This document shows positions 39,453-47,970 of a stretch of 64,000 bases of DNA, piece after piece; position 1 is the first letter of the stretch; every line of letters starts with the position of its first letter. The notes below the pieces were generated by a model that saw only the letters and a list, made by a program, of their open reading frames with translations, searched no databases and was not told the origin of the DNA. This DNA comes from Acidimicrobiaceae bacterium (GTDB lineage Bacteria; Actinomycetota; Acidimicrobiia; Acidimicrobiales; UBA8190), in assembly GCA_003151475.1 (NCBI GenBank), contig PLXQ01000060.1:77173-141172 (forward strand), in the 5' to 3' direction. The translations under genes and the position numbers were made by a program.

Positions 39453-40267
39453 GCCGCACTTTGCCCATTGTTGGTCCTGAGGCGCTCGACCAGATCGCTT
39501 CGCTGTGCGCCCGGTCGATGACCAATCCGCCTTCGACACCAGAGCTTCGACGCACCTTGTTCGCCTCTGACCAGCCCGCCGTGGTGCGGTTGGCGCCGGG
39601 GATGGGGGTGGTGGCCACGGTGCCCGGTGACACCGCGGGCTTCATCCGGCTCCTCCTGCTTGATCAGACCCTCAGAGGCCACGGGCTGGGTCACGACCTG
39701 CTCCGCGCCGCAGAAGATGACCTCGACGGCGCCGCAGTCATTACCGTGGGCGCGGACGCCCCGTATTTTTTGCTCCCCGGCGTCCCTGTCGAGGAGACGG
39801 CCCTGTGCTGTCTGCTCGAGCGTCACCATTACGGACGCGAGGAAACCAATTACAACATCGACATCGATGTGACCGACCTGCCCCCCGACCCTGGGCTGGC
39901 CCTCGTGCCAACAGCGACGGAGCGTCCGGAGCTTGAACAATGGATGGATATGCACTGGCCGAACTGGAGCGCCGAGGTGATGCGGGCCTTCGACCAGGGA
40001 ACCCTCCTGCTCGGGCGCGACGCCGAGGGAATCGCCGGGTTCTGCGCCTACGACGTCAATCGGTCCGGAACCTTGGGGCCCATCGCGTCGCGGCCCGAAC
40101 TGATCGGGAAAGGCGTGGGAGCGCCGCTCTTGGTGAGTGCGTTGCACCGTCAGCGGGCTACGGGAAACAAGAGCGTCGAGGTCCTCTGGGTCGGCCCTAT
40201 GGTGCCGTATGCCCGGCTCGGTGGCCGTGTCGGTCGAATGTTTTTCGTTTATCGCCGGCGCCCATGA
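39449..40267 (+). CDS. GNAT-family N-acetyltransferase
   Basis: A 272-residue protein with two GNAT-like halves. The N-terminal half has the acetyl-CoA motif 'LLLLDQTLRGHGLGHDLLRAAEDDL' (Q/RxxGxG/A type); the C-terminal half has 'LGPIASRPELIGKGVGAPLLVSALH'. It transfers an acyl group to an unknown amine. The GTG at 39449 overlaps the thioesterase stop. An acyl-CoA thioesterase coupled to an acyltransferase suggests that both act on related acyl-CoA pools. Confidence 0.85.
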   Translation: MSRTLPIVGPEALDQIASLCARSMTNPPSTPELRRTLFASDQPAVVRLAPGMGVVATVPGDTAGFIRLLLLDQTLRGHGLGHDLLRAAEDDLDGAAVITVGADAPYFLLPGVPVEETALCCLLERHHYGREETNYNIDIDVTDLPPDPGLALVPTATERPELEQWMDMHWPNWSAEVMRAFDQGTLLLGRDAEGIAGFCAYDVNRSGTLGPIASRPELIGKGVGAPLLVSALHRQRATGNKSVEVLWVGPMVPYARLGGRVGRMFFVYRRRP

Positions 40268-40609
40268 CAGCGCTGATCTCGACGATCGCGGAGCCGCCGT
40301 CGAGGCGAAGCAGATATCACGCGACCCGCCACTCCCCACCATGACCGTGCCACTCGGCTCGCGGCGCCGAGGGCGAAACGATCGCCCCGAGCATCAGGGG
40401 TCGCCGCCAATTGAGGCTATGTCCTTGGCCCGGGAAAAATGTTCCGCCGCATCTCACGGGACCATGAGAATCGTCCGATGTCCTTAGGACTTGCGCTCTG
40501 GGCGGACGACGCCGGCTTCACAATCAACCTTGGGGTGGTCGGAATTGGGACCGTTTGGTCGTAGCATAAGGTTCGTGGAGGTTGCTGCACGTCCAAACCT
40601 GGACACGAT
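40268..40609. other. Intergenic region without recognisable gene
   Basis: A 342-base gap. A 7-bp inverted repeat (TCGTCCG around 40470, CGGACGA around 40502) could be the terminator of the thioesterase/GNAT pair. No coding signal stands out. Confidence 0.4.
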
Positions 40610-41107
40610 TTGGCGAGTGGTCCGCTGACTCAAGCAGAACGGGCCCTCGCCTTCGTCAAGGTCGACTTCCACCGGGGACGCCGCCAGCCCAGACCAGTGA
40701 TGTTGGCCGTTGCCACCATTTGTGCGATCGTCGGGTCCCTCGTCGCTGACGCGATCCTCATAAAGATAGGAACGGCCGCTTTCCCCTCCATCAGCGGGTA
40801 CGTGCACTTCCGTTTCTCCGACTACGCGACGCTCACCGTCGTCGGTGTCTTGGGCGCGTGCGTCGGATGGCCAATTGTCCTCAGTATCTCTTCGGCCCCG
40901 CGATGGTTGTTCCTACGCCTGGCTGTGGTAGCCACCCTGATCCTTTGGCTCCCTGACGTGTGGATCCTGTCACAGGGTCAGTCCGTCCGTGCCGTGTTGG
41001 TGCTCATGGTCATGCATGTGGCCATCGCCGTGGTGACCTACAACGCCCTCGTCCATCTGGCCCCGCCGTTGCCATCGACCGACGATCACACCCGGCCCGT
41101 CCGTTAG
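40610..41107 (+). CDS. Four-helix membrane protein (DUF6069-like)
   Basis: A 165-residue membrane protein with segments at about residues 32-55, 72-95, 97-118 and 124-150. 'VGSLVADAILIKIGTAAFPSI' and 'VGWPIVLSISSAPRWLFLRLAVVATLILWLPDVWIL' resemble the DUF6069 group of actinobacterial membrane proteins. The start is a TTG at 40610; a GTG at about 40697 would shorten it by 29 residues. It lies 20 bases before the COG4705-type membrane protein, in the same direction. Confidence 0.75.
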   Translation: MASGPLTQAERALAFVKVDFHRGRRQPRPVMLAVATICAIVGSLVADAILIKIGTAAFPSISGYVHFRFSDYATLTVVGVLGACVGWPIVLSISSAPRWLFLRLAVVATLILWLPDVWILSQGQSVRAVLVLMVMHVAIAVVTYNALVHLAPPLPSTDDHTRPVR

Positions 41108-41127
41108 TTCCCGGACGCATTCCTCCG

Positions 41128-41943
41128 ATGGCTCTCGATCCGGGCACACCACATCCGCACCCCGTGACGGGTCGTGCCACCGCCGCCCGACCCAGGGGTG
41201 GCGCCTGGCGGACGCTGAGAAAAGTCCCAGAAGTAACGGTGTACTTCTGGATCATCAAGGTATTAACCACAGCCGTGGGTGAGTCAACGTCGGACTATCT
41301 CGTCCACCGATTCGACCCGGTCACCGCCGTTGCTTTCGGAGCTCTTGGACTCGTCATCGCCTTGACCATCCAGTTCTCGGTCCGCCGCTATGTACCTTGG
41401 GTTTACTGGTTCGCTGTTGCCATGGTGGCGGTCTTCGGAACGATGGCCGCCGATGTACTTCACATCAAGTTCGGCGTGTCCTATGCCGAATCGACCATTT
41501 TCTTCGCCATTGTTCTCGCTATCGTCTTCGTGTCCTGGTCGCAGACGGAGAAGACCTTGTCGATCCACAGCATCACGACACCGCGCCGCGAAACGTTCTA
41601 CTGGCTGACGGTGGTGGCGACATTTGCTCTGGGGACGGCCGCCGGTGATATGACAGCCACGACCATGCACCTCGGGTATCTCGTCTCCGGGCTGATGTTC
41701 GCCGCTTTGATTGCTGTCCCCGCGCTGGCCTACCGGCTATTCGGTCTGAACGAGATCTTCGCTTTCTGGTTCGCCTACATCGTTACCCGGCCACTTGGCG
41801 CTTCGTTCGCCGACTGGACGGGCAAACCCCACCACGTGGGTGGCCTCGGGATCGGTGATGGACTGGTCAGCCTGGTACTGGGCATTCTGATCGTCGGTTT
41901 CGTGGGCTACCTCACGATTGTCGATCGTCGATCGAGAGCGTAA
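41128..41943 (+). CDS. COG4705/DUF347-type repeat membrane protein
   Basis: A 271-residue polytopic protein built of internal repeats: 'KVPEVTVYFWIIKVLTTAVGESTSDYLVHRFDPVTAVAFG', 'VYWFAVAMVAVFGTMAADVLHI', 'FYWLTVVATFALGTAAGDMTAT' and 'FAFWFAYIVTRPLGASFADWTGKP' each end in a G-[ST/D]-x-x-x-D helix. This matches the DUF347 repeat family, whose role is unknown; links to metal or manganese transport have been suggested for relatives. Eight helices. The ATG at 41128 is chosen; the longer frame overlaps the preceding gene. Confidence 0.85.
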   Translation: MALDPGTPHPHPVTGRATAARPRGGAWRTLRKVPEVTVYFWIIKVLTTAVGESTSDYLVHRFDPVTAVAFGALGLVIALTIQFSVRRYVPWVYWFAVAMVAVFGTMAADVLHIKFGVSYAESTIFFAIVLAIVFVSWSQTEKTLSIHSITTPRRETFYWLTVVATFALGTAAGDMTATTMHLGYLVSGLMFAALIAVPALAYRLFGLNEIFAFWFAYIVTRPLGASFADWTGKPHHVGGLGIGDGLVSLVLGILIVGFVGYLTIVDRRSRA

Positions 41944-41955
41944 GCACGATGGCGG

Positions 41956-43458
41956 TCATCGATCTTTCCTACGCCTGATCTCATCGCGCAGCTCCCCTTT
42001 GGCAACTTTGCCCCCCGATGACCGTGGTAGAGATTCGACGACGATGAGTCGCTCAGGGAACCACTCTTTCGTCACCCCTCTCGAGGCCAGGTGCTCGGTA
42101 AGGCCGGAGAGTGTCAGAGCCTCCCATCCGGGCCGAACCTCGACGTAGATGCAGACTCTCTCACCGAAGACTTGATCTGGCATGGCGATGGCGGCGGCGA
42201 CGGCCACGCCAGGGTGGGTCACCACCTCAGATTCCACCATGAGTGCGCTTATGTTCTTCCCCCCGCGGATGATGAAATCTGACGTCCGACCCACAACCGT
42301 GAGGTAGCCCTCGGCATCAATCTCGACAATGTCACCCATCAACATCCAACCGTCGGGGGTCAGCAGCCTTGCGTTGGCCTCCTCGTCGGCGTAGTACCCG
42401 AGACAGGTGGCCGGTCCACGACACCCAGGGATGCCGGGCCGGCCCTGACCGGTGATGTCGGACCCGTCGTCATCGAAAAGACGAACTTGCATCTCTTCGA
42501 TGATCCGACCGGCTGTCCGCAACCGGCGTTCACGCGTGTCCGCCATCGTCGTCCGTGACAAGGCGCCGGTTTCATTGGATCCGTAGAACTGAAGAACGGT
42601 GGCGCCAAACTGGTCCTCGAACTCCGCTGCCCTCTCGTAAGGAACCGCCTCCCCACCCGTGAACATGCACCGCAGTGACGACATGTCGCGTGGTCTCATC
42701 TGCTGTTCGTTGAGCATCATGATGAACTGTGTACTCACACAGGCCAGCACAGTGACCCTGCATTTTTCGATCAGGTCCAGAGAAGCTCCGGCGTCGAAAC
42801 GGTCATTCAGCACCGTGGGGCAGCCGAGGATTGTCGGCGTGAAATGCGCAGTCCAGAGGCCGAATCCGAATGGTGTGGGAATGGCCGAGAAGAAGACGTC
42901 GTCCTTGGTCAGCGCTCCGGCGTCGACTGCCCAGGAGTGGTAGGCAAACCACCGACTCTGCGTGTGCATCACGCATTTCGGAAGACCCGTCGTTCCCGAT
43001 GTGGAGTTGAGGAGAAACAGGTCGTCGAGGCCCAGGCCACGGTCGGGCGCATGAACCGAGGGCGGCAACTCTCCGAGGTCGACGGGCAGTGCCACTTCCC
43101 GGATCCGCGCTACGGGGCCCGAAAGATCGGCCCTACGTCCCTTCTCGGTGACGAGGGCCGACGCGCCGGTTGTCGTCAACAGGTGCTCCACCTCTTTTGT
43201 GCCGGCCCGAAAACCAATTCCCACGACGACGGCGCCGATGCGCTCGGATGCAACGAAGACGGAGTGGACACCGGGCCCATCGGGCATGACCACGGCCACC
43301 CGATCGCCGGATTCGACCCCGGCGGCAATTAGGTGGGCGCCCACCCGGTCAGCGGCATCGTCATAGGCCGACCACGTCATCGTTCCGGCGGAGGTCAAGA
43401 AGGCCGCCCGTGCACCGTGCAGCGCGGCGTGGGTGCGGACGACGGCGCCGATGGTCAT
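41956..43458 (-). CDS. AMP-dependent acyl-CoA synthetase/ligase
   Basis: A 500-residue adenylating enzyme. 'LLNSTSGTTGLPKCVMHTQS' is the phosphate-binding P-loop motif, 'YGSNETGALSRTTM' and 'GWMLMGDIVEIDAEGYLTVVGRTSDFIIRGGKNIS' are motifs A5-A8, and the C-terminal catalytic lysine is in 'LPRSSGGKVAKGELRD'. It activates a carboxylic acid to its CoA thioester. I chose the ATG at 43458, 16 bases after the upstream gene's end, over one at 43533 that overlaps it. Last gene of a three-gene operon with a CitE-like lyase and an amidohydrolase. Confidence 0.92.
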   Translation of the reverse strand: MTIGAVVRTHAALHGARAAFLTSAGTMTWSAYDDAADRVGAHLIAAGVESGDRVAVVMPDGPGVHSVFVASERIGAVVVGIGFRAGTKEVEHLLTTTGASALVTEKGRRADLSGPVARIREVALPVDLGELPPSVHAPDRGLGLDDLFLLNSTSGTTGLPKCVMHTQSRWFAYHSWAVDAGALTKDDVFFSAIPTPFGFGLWTAHFTPTILGCPTVLNDRFDAGASLDLIEKCRVTVLACVSTQFIMMLNEQQMRPRDMSSLRCMFTGGEAVPYERAAEFEDQFGATVLQFYGSNETGALSRTTMADTRERRLRTAGRIIEEMQVRLFDDDGSDITGQGRPGIPGCRGPATCLGYYADEEANARLLTPDGWMLMGDIVEIDAEGYLTVVGRTSDFIIRGGKNISALMVESEVVTHPGVAVAAAIAMPDQVFGERVCIYVEVRPGWEALTLSGLTEHLASRGVTKEWFPERLIVVESLPRSSGGKVAKGELRDEIRRRKDR

Positions 43459-43474
43459 GGCACGGCGGTGAAGT

Positions 43475-44407
43475 TCATGGGACGAGGCCCAACCCCCGTG
43501 CCCATTCGAGGTTCTGGCGGGCTGAACCGACATGGGCGATGTGCACGATGTGACCTTCGCCTTGGTTCACATCCCCATGGACGGCGCGTTCGCCGGTCCT
43601 CTCGGCTTCTCCGGCCAAGAAATCGAGTTCCTTCCAGTAGGCAATCTCCTCAGGTGTGGGCGAGAAGGCTTCGTGCACGATGGAGACGTGAACGGGGTCC
43701 CCGATCATCATTCCGTAGTACCCGAGATTGCGGAGCTCGGTACACCAACCGCGGAGCCCTAACTCGTCGTCACGATCCCCGCCCCACATGCCACTGATGG
43801 GATAGCGGATTCCCGCGGCGCGGGCGTCGATCAAGACCTTCGAGCGGAGGAATAGAGTCTCGCGCCCTTCGACTGTCCACCGGTAGCCGATGGCTTGATG
43901 GATGTCGCCGAATCGGGAAATGGCGCCGCCCATATAGCTGACCCGCTCCGACGCCGTGGCAATCTCGTAGGCGAGGCGGAGAGCCTGCGCCGTCTCCAGG
44001 ATTGGATACACCATCGTCGAACCCCCTGGTCGGTCCAGGTCCACCTCCGTGCAGCCGAGCAGAGCGTCAATAGCATGGATGTCACGCGGGCCCTGGACCT
44101 TAGGGACGAGCACTCCAGCCAACCTTGCGCCGATCACGGCTCGTAGGTCCTTGAGCGTCTGGCCGGTGTCCGGTGGTTGGACTCGGGCGAAGATGAGTGG
44201 ATCACCCGCGTTCGCCGGCTTATCGAGAAGGTCCCGCACCGCTCGCCGGGCATCTACCCGGGCCGCTTCCGGAAATGGAGTGCGGGGCTCCTCCAGGTCG
44301 ATGACGATGGAGTCCGCACCCGATGCCAGGCCCCGTTGAATGTCGTCCGGCTGATCCCCCGCACAGAAGAGGACGGTCCGTAGTGGTCGGGCATCGAGCT
44401 TCCCCAC
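43475..44407 (-). CDS. HpcH/HpaI aldolase / citrate lyase beta-subunit (CitE)-like protein
   Basis: A 310-residue TIM-barrel lyase. 'RTVLFCAGDQPDDIQRGLASGADSIVIDLEEPRTP' is the CitE N-terminus with the metal-near 'DLEE', and 'VYPILETAQALRLAYEIA' carries the metal-binding Glu. Many actinobacterial CitE-like proteins act as malyl-, citramalyl- or beta-methylmalyl-CoA lyases or thioesterases. The GTG start overlaps the stop of the upstream amidohydrolase (TAGTG) and the acyl-CoA ligase follows, so activation and cleavage of a CoA-bound acid are plausibly linked. Confidence 0.9.
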   Translation of the reverse strand: MGKLDARPLRTVLFCAGDQPDDIQRGLASGADSIVIDLEEPRTPFPEAARVDARRAVRDLLDKPANAGDPLIFARVQPPDTGQTLKDLRAVIGARLAGVLVPKVQGPRDIHAIDALLGCTEVDLDRPGGSTMVYPILETAQALRLAYEIATASERVSYMGGAISRFGDIHQAIGYRWTVEGRETLFLRSKVLIDARAAGIRYPISGMWGGDRDDELGLRGWCTELRNLGYYGMMIGDPVHVSIVHEAFSPTPEEIAYWKELDFLAGEAERTGERAVHGDVNQGEGHIVHIAHVGSARQNLEWARGLGLVP

Positions 44408-45849
44408 TATGCGTCCCCGGCAATGGCAACGGCGGCGGCACCGGCAACCACGGTTCCGTCAAAGAAATGAGGGTTGGTGCCGGTATGAAGACGGACGGGA
44501 TTGAGGAACATCAACTCCCGGAACTCGGCCGCCCCGATCACGCCGTGCTCGACGAGCTCGTAAGCCTCCTCCACCGGTTCGGTCATGTCGGGAACGTCCC
44601 AGTGCGAGATGTCGGATCCGAAGATGGGACGGAACCGGGCACCGAGCGGATTTATCTTCTCAGCGAAAGCCCATGCCACCAACGGATCATCGGCCTCACA
44701 GCCGAAATAGAAGCGAGGAACGAAGAGGTCGAGGAATTCCTGGGCTTGGGTAACCCCCGTCCGGGCGAACTCGTTGATCTCTTCGGGCCGACCGGCGGGC
44801 CGGGCGAAGTGGTCGCGAATCCGGTCCAACCGACCGAGGACCGCTTCGTCGCCGTATTCGGCCATGAACTCCATGAGGGCATCGACATCGAGGCGATCAG
44901 GATCAAGGTCCTGAATCGCCTCGCCGTTGCGTTTTTCCCAATGTCCGATCAGATCGGCGAACAGACTGGCAGCCCAGGCCACACCCCCTTCGAGAAAGCC
45001 GATTCGCAGCGTCGGGAAGCGACGAGTGACCCCGCCCAGGAACAGCGACTTTGCCAGCGACTCGTGCGAGGTGGCGAGACCACCGATGTGGTTGTAGACA
45101 TAACTCGACGGTGAACGGGACACTCGGTGGTGCTGATGCGCGCTGTGTGAGACGGGCGCCACCCCGAGTTCGACGCAGGCGGCCCACACCGGGTCGTAGT
45201 CATAGGCACTGTCGATCCCGTAGTGGTCGAGGCGATATGGCCGGGGCATAGCCGACGAGTCACCGAGGTGCCGGGTGGCGTAGCCGCTGATCACCGCGGT
45301 CTTGAAGCCGAGGTCACCGACCGCGTACCGGAGCTCGGCCACGGCGACATCCGGGGTGACCATGGGGATGATGGCACCGACCGTCAATCTGTCGGAGTAC
45401 GGCCGGAAGAGGTCAGCGAGCCACGAGTTCACGGCTCGAGCCACCGGAGCAGCCAGTTCCGGATCGTCGATGTCGATGAGACCCAGGGTGGTCGACGGGT
45501 ACAAGATGGAATAGTCAATGCCCATCTCATCGAGTCGCTCGTAGAGCAGACGCGGCAGGTGGGACGTGGCGCGATCACGTGTGTTGCGGGTCTGCCAACC
45601 CCACCACGACGGCATCGCCTTCCATTCCGCCAGCGCCGCTTCTCCGCGCCCGGCGAGCACAGTTGACGTATCGAAGGGGGTGGACCGGCTGGCCAGGTAC
45701 CGGTCCCGCAAGGCCGACCCACCCTGCGCCTCCAACGATGCCAACAGGGCGTCGTCGAGCACCGGAGCCAACTCGACAAAATGTCCGTCAGCATCGATCA
45801 CCGGGTGGTCTAGTCCGGCGCGGATCTCTGCGGCTCTGGTTGTGGTCAC
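44407..45849 (-). CDS. Amidohydrolase family 2 protein
   Basis: A 480-residue metal-dependent hydrolase or decarboxylase, longer than the relative at 22934. 'HPVIDADGHFVELAP' supplies the N-terminal metal motif, 'VSHSAHQHH' a His-rich middle, and 'IFGSDISHWDVPDMTEPVEEAYELV' the C-terminal Asp. First gene of an operon with a CitE-like lyase and an acyl-CoA ligase, suggesting degradation of a cyclic or aromatic acid: ring product hydrolysis, CoA activation, then C-C cleavage. The order of steps is inference. Confidence 0.88.
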   Translation of the reverse strand: MTTTRAAEIRAGLDHPVIDADGHFVELAPVLDDALLASLEAQGGSALRDRYLASRSTPFDTSTVLAGRGEAALAEWKAMPSWWGWQTRNTRDRATSHLPRLLYERLDEMGIDYSILYPSTTLGLIDIDDPELAAPVARAVNSWLADLFRPYSDRLTVGAIIPMVTPDVAVAELRYAVGDLGFKTAVISGYATRHLGDSSAMPRPYRLDHYGIDSAYDYDPVWAACVELGVAPVSHSAHQHHRVSRSPSSYVYNHIGGLATSHESLAKSLFLGGVTRRFPTLRIGFLEGGVAWAASLFADLIGHWEKRNGEAIQDLDPDRLDVDALMEFMAEYGDEAVLGRLDRIRDHFARPAGRPEEINEFARTGVTQAQEFLDLFVPRFYFGCEADDPLVAWAFAEKINPLGARFRPIFGSDISHWDVPDMTEPVEEAYELVEHGVIGAAEFRELMFLNPVRLHTGTNPHFFDGTVVAGAAAVAIAGDA

Positions 45850-45939
45850 GTCGTCACCATATCCACCGCTGACGGGGCCAGCTCCGCCGGGCTCCTGTTG
45901 GACCGTATCGGGCCCTGTTGCTTAGCTGCCTCGATCTCG

Positions 45940-46500
45940 CTACGGCACGGCCCTGTAGTGCAGATGAACCACGCCATTCCCGAAACGGCGCTGGTCCAGC
46001 AGCTCCAGTTTCACGCGGACATTGTCGGGGAGCGACGGTTTGCCGCCCCCCATCACGATGGGTGTGATGAACAGGTGGTACTCGTCGACCAGGCCGGCCT
46101 TGATGGCTGCAGCGGCGAGCTCGGGCCCGCCCACCGTGATGTCACGCTCCGCTGACTCTTTCACCTGGCGGATCGCGGCAGGGTTGAAGCTCCTCTCGAT
46201 CCTCGTCCTAGCCGTGGACGCCTTCTCGAGCGTCCGGGAATACACGATCTTTTCGGCCGACCGCCAAATACCGGCGAAATCCCGCGTGGCAGGTGATTGA
46301 TCTACGGCGCTATGCGCCGTCTCCCAGTACCTCATCACCTCGTACATCTTGCGCCCGTATAGGTATGTGCCGACGGGCCGCTCGAGGTCGTTGACGAAAA
46401 CGTGCACCTCTTCGTCCGGCCGCGCCCAGTCAAAGTTGCCGTCGTTGTCCTCTACGTAACCGTCCAGCGACAAGATCGTCAAGTAGATCAACGTGGCCAT
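45940..46500 (-). CDS. RibD C-terminal / dihydrofolate reductase family protein
   Basis: A 186-residue reductase-fold protein. 'LIYLTILSLDGYVEDNDGNFDWARPDEEVHVFVNDLERPVGTYLYGRKMYEVMRYWE' and 'DITVGGPELAAAAIKAGLVDEYHLFITPIVMGGGKPSL' are the two characteristic RibD-C segments binding NADPH. Stand-alone members are common in actinobacteria and their substrates are mostly unknown. The ATG at 46500 (MATLIYLTI) is preferred to an upstream one at 46566. Confidence 0.9.
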   Translation of the reverse strand: MATLIYLTILSLDGYVEDNDGNFDWARPDEEVHVFVNDLERPVGTYLYGRKMYEVMRYWETAHSAVDQSPATRDFAGIWRSAEKIVYSRTLEKASTARTRIERSFNPAAIRQVKESAERDITVGGPELAAAAIKAGLVDEYHLFITPIVMGGGKPSLPDNVRVKLELLDQRRFGNGVVHLHYRAVP

Positions 46501-46956
46501 TGTGAAACTCTCCCAAATTGGCGGGCTTACTCTCCAATCCGGTCCGAGGAGCATTTGGGCATGCACGTCCGCCCGCTTTTGTGGTCGGGGATCGGGTTCT
46601 CCTCGATGAGCGAGGCCCTCCGGACGAGCTCCGCCCCCCAGATCGGCCCGAAAGCGCCGACTCGTCTTCCACGTCTAAGAGAGCCAGGGATCTCTGGCCC
46701 CATTTCTCGTCTGGGGTGTTCGTTCATGCCTTTCCGGCACGCGTGAGCTCTGTACCTATGCACCCCTAACCGCAGGCGTCAGCCGCGCATCATCCAACAC
46801 TCTGAGCGTTAACTCGAATGCGGAATCAGATAGATCGCGACTGTCCTGAAATGGCCAGAGAGTTAGCCGTGACCATTTCTGAGACGATCTGGGAACACCG
46901 GCGACCCCAGTCGGGTTGCACGTGAAAGTCGGTCGGCGCGGACGGGAGGTGGCGGC
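46501..46956. other. Intergenic region without recognisable gene
   Basis: A 456-base gap between divergent genes, presumably holding both promoters. The only clear signal is the ribosome-binding site GGGAGG just before the transporter GTG at 46957. Several ORFs cross it but all have shadow-like composition. Confidence 0.4.
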
Positions 46957-47952
46957 GTGGTCTATGTGCTGGCTCTGTGTGGCGCCCTCACGAATGCGCT
47001 TACGACCATCCTCCAACGCATGGGCGTGGAAGACGCGCCAGCCAATCTCTCGCTTCACATGGGTCTGATCAGATACGCCGTACGCCGGAAGGTTTGGCTG
47101 CTCGGGTGTGTCGGGCTGGTCGTCGGATTCCTGTTGCAGGCATTCGCGCTGCATGTGGGCCGCCTGACGATCGTGCAGCCCATCTTGACATTGGAATTGC
47201 CCTTTCTCGTCGCCATCTTGGCTTTCTGGTTTCGTAAGCCCCTCAGGTGGCAGGAGTGGACCGGCGCACTGGTCGCCACCGCTGGCCTCGGTCTGTTTCT
47301 CGCCGTGGCCGTCCCCTCGGGCGGAGATCTTGTCCCTGGACTTCGCGAATGGGGCGCCGCTTCGCTGGTCATCATCTTGGCCACAGCGCTGACGGTTGGT
47401 CTCGCCCAGTTCGGCCGCCCCGCATGGCGCGCCGCCATGTTCGGGGCCTCGGCCGCCATCATGTTCGCTTTCACCGCTGCCCTCATCAAACAGGTGACGG
47501 CCGAGTTCAGCTCGGGCCCGACCGCGTTTCTGACCCAGTGGCACGTCTACGCCATGGCCGTGACGGGGTTGCTCGCCGTTTTTCTGGCTCAAAATGCATT
47601 TCACGCCGGCCCTGTCACGGCGTCACAGGCGGCTCTCGTCATCGTCGATCCCTTGGCATCGATCGGTATCGGCGTGGCGCTATTCGGCGACACGATCCAT
47701 ACGGCAGGTGCTCGCGGACCCCTGGAGATCGCCGCTCTCGTGGGCTTGTTCGCAGGAGCGGCCGTGCTATCGAAGTCGCCCCTCGTCGAGCACATAAGAT
47801 CAGAGGAACCGACACCGTCGGCGCGAGCGACATCGCCTCCGACGCCACCTGCCGTAGGACCTCTGGCCACGTCCAACCAAAGCCGACCAGAAACCGGTCG
47901 GATGGGCTTCCGTACCCTGAGGCGACTCCGCCCTGCCGATCATTCACACTGA
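46957..47952 (+). CDS. DMT-family (EamA-like) membrane transporter
   Basis: A 331-residue protein with nine or ten helices from residue 2 to about 270. The opening 'MVYVLALCGALTNALTTILQRMGVE' and 'LQAFALHVGRLTIVQPILTLELPFLVAILAFWFRKPLRWQEWTGALVATAGL' are typical of the actinobacterial DMT/EamA-like group; the second half mirrors it ('AQNAFHAGPVTASQAALVIVDPLASIGIGVALFGD'). A Ser/Pro-rich cytoplasmic tail of about 60 residues follows. Substrate unknown. It converges with the second HD-GYP gene. Confidence 0.88.
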   Translation: MVYVLALCGALTNALTTILQRMGVEDAPANLSLHMGLIRYAVRRKVWLLGCVGLVVGFLLQAFALHVGRLTIVQPILTLELPFLVAILAFWFRKPLRWQEWTGALVATAGLGLFLAVAVPSGGDLVPGLREWGAASLVIILATALTVGLAQFGRPAWRAAMFGASAAIMFAFTAALIKQVTAEFSSGPTAFLTQWHVYAMAVTGLLAVFLAQNAFHAGPVTASQAALVIVDPLASIGIGVALFGDTIHTAGARGPLEIAALVGLFAGAAVLSKSPLVEHIRSEEPTPSARATSPPTPPAVGPLATSNQSRPETGRMGFRTLRRLRPADHSH

Positions 47953-47970
47953 TCCCTCTGCGCTCAAGGA

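Noticed and set aside
46756-47604. 282-codon minus-strand ORF opposite the DMT transporter
   Set aside because: Antisense shadow rich in Gly, Gln, Asp and His.
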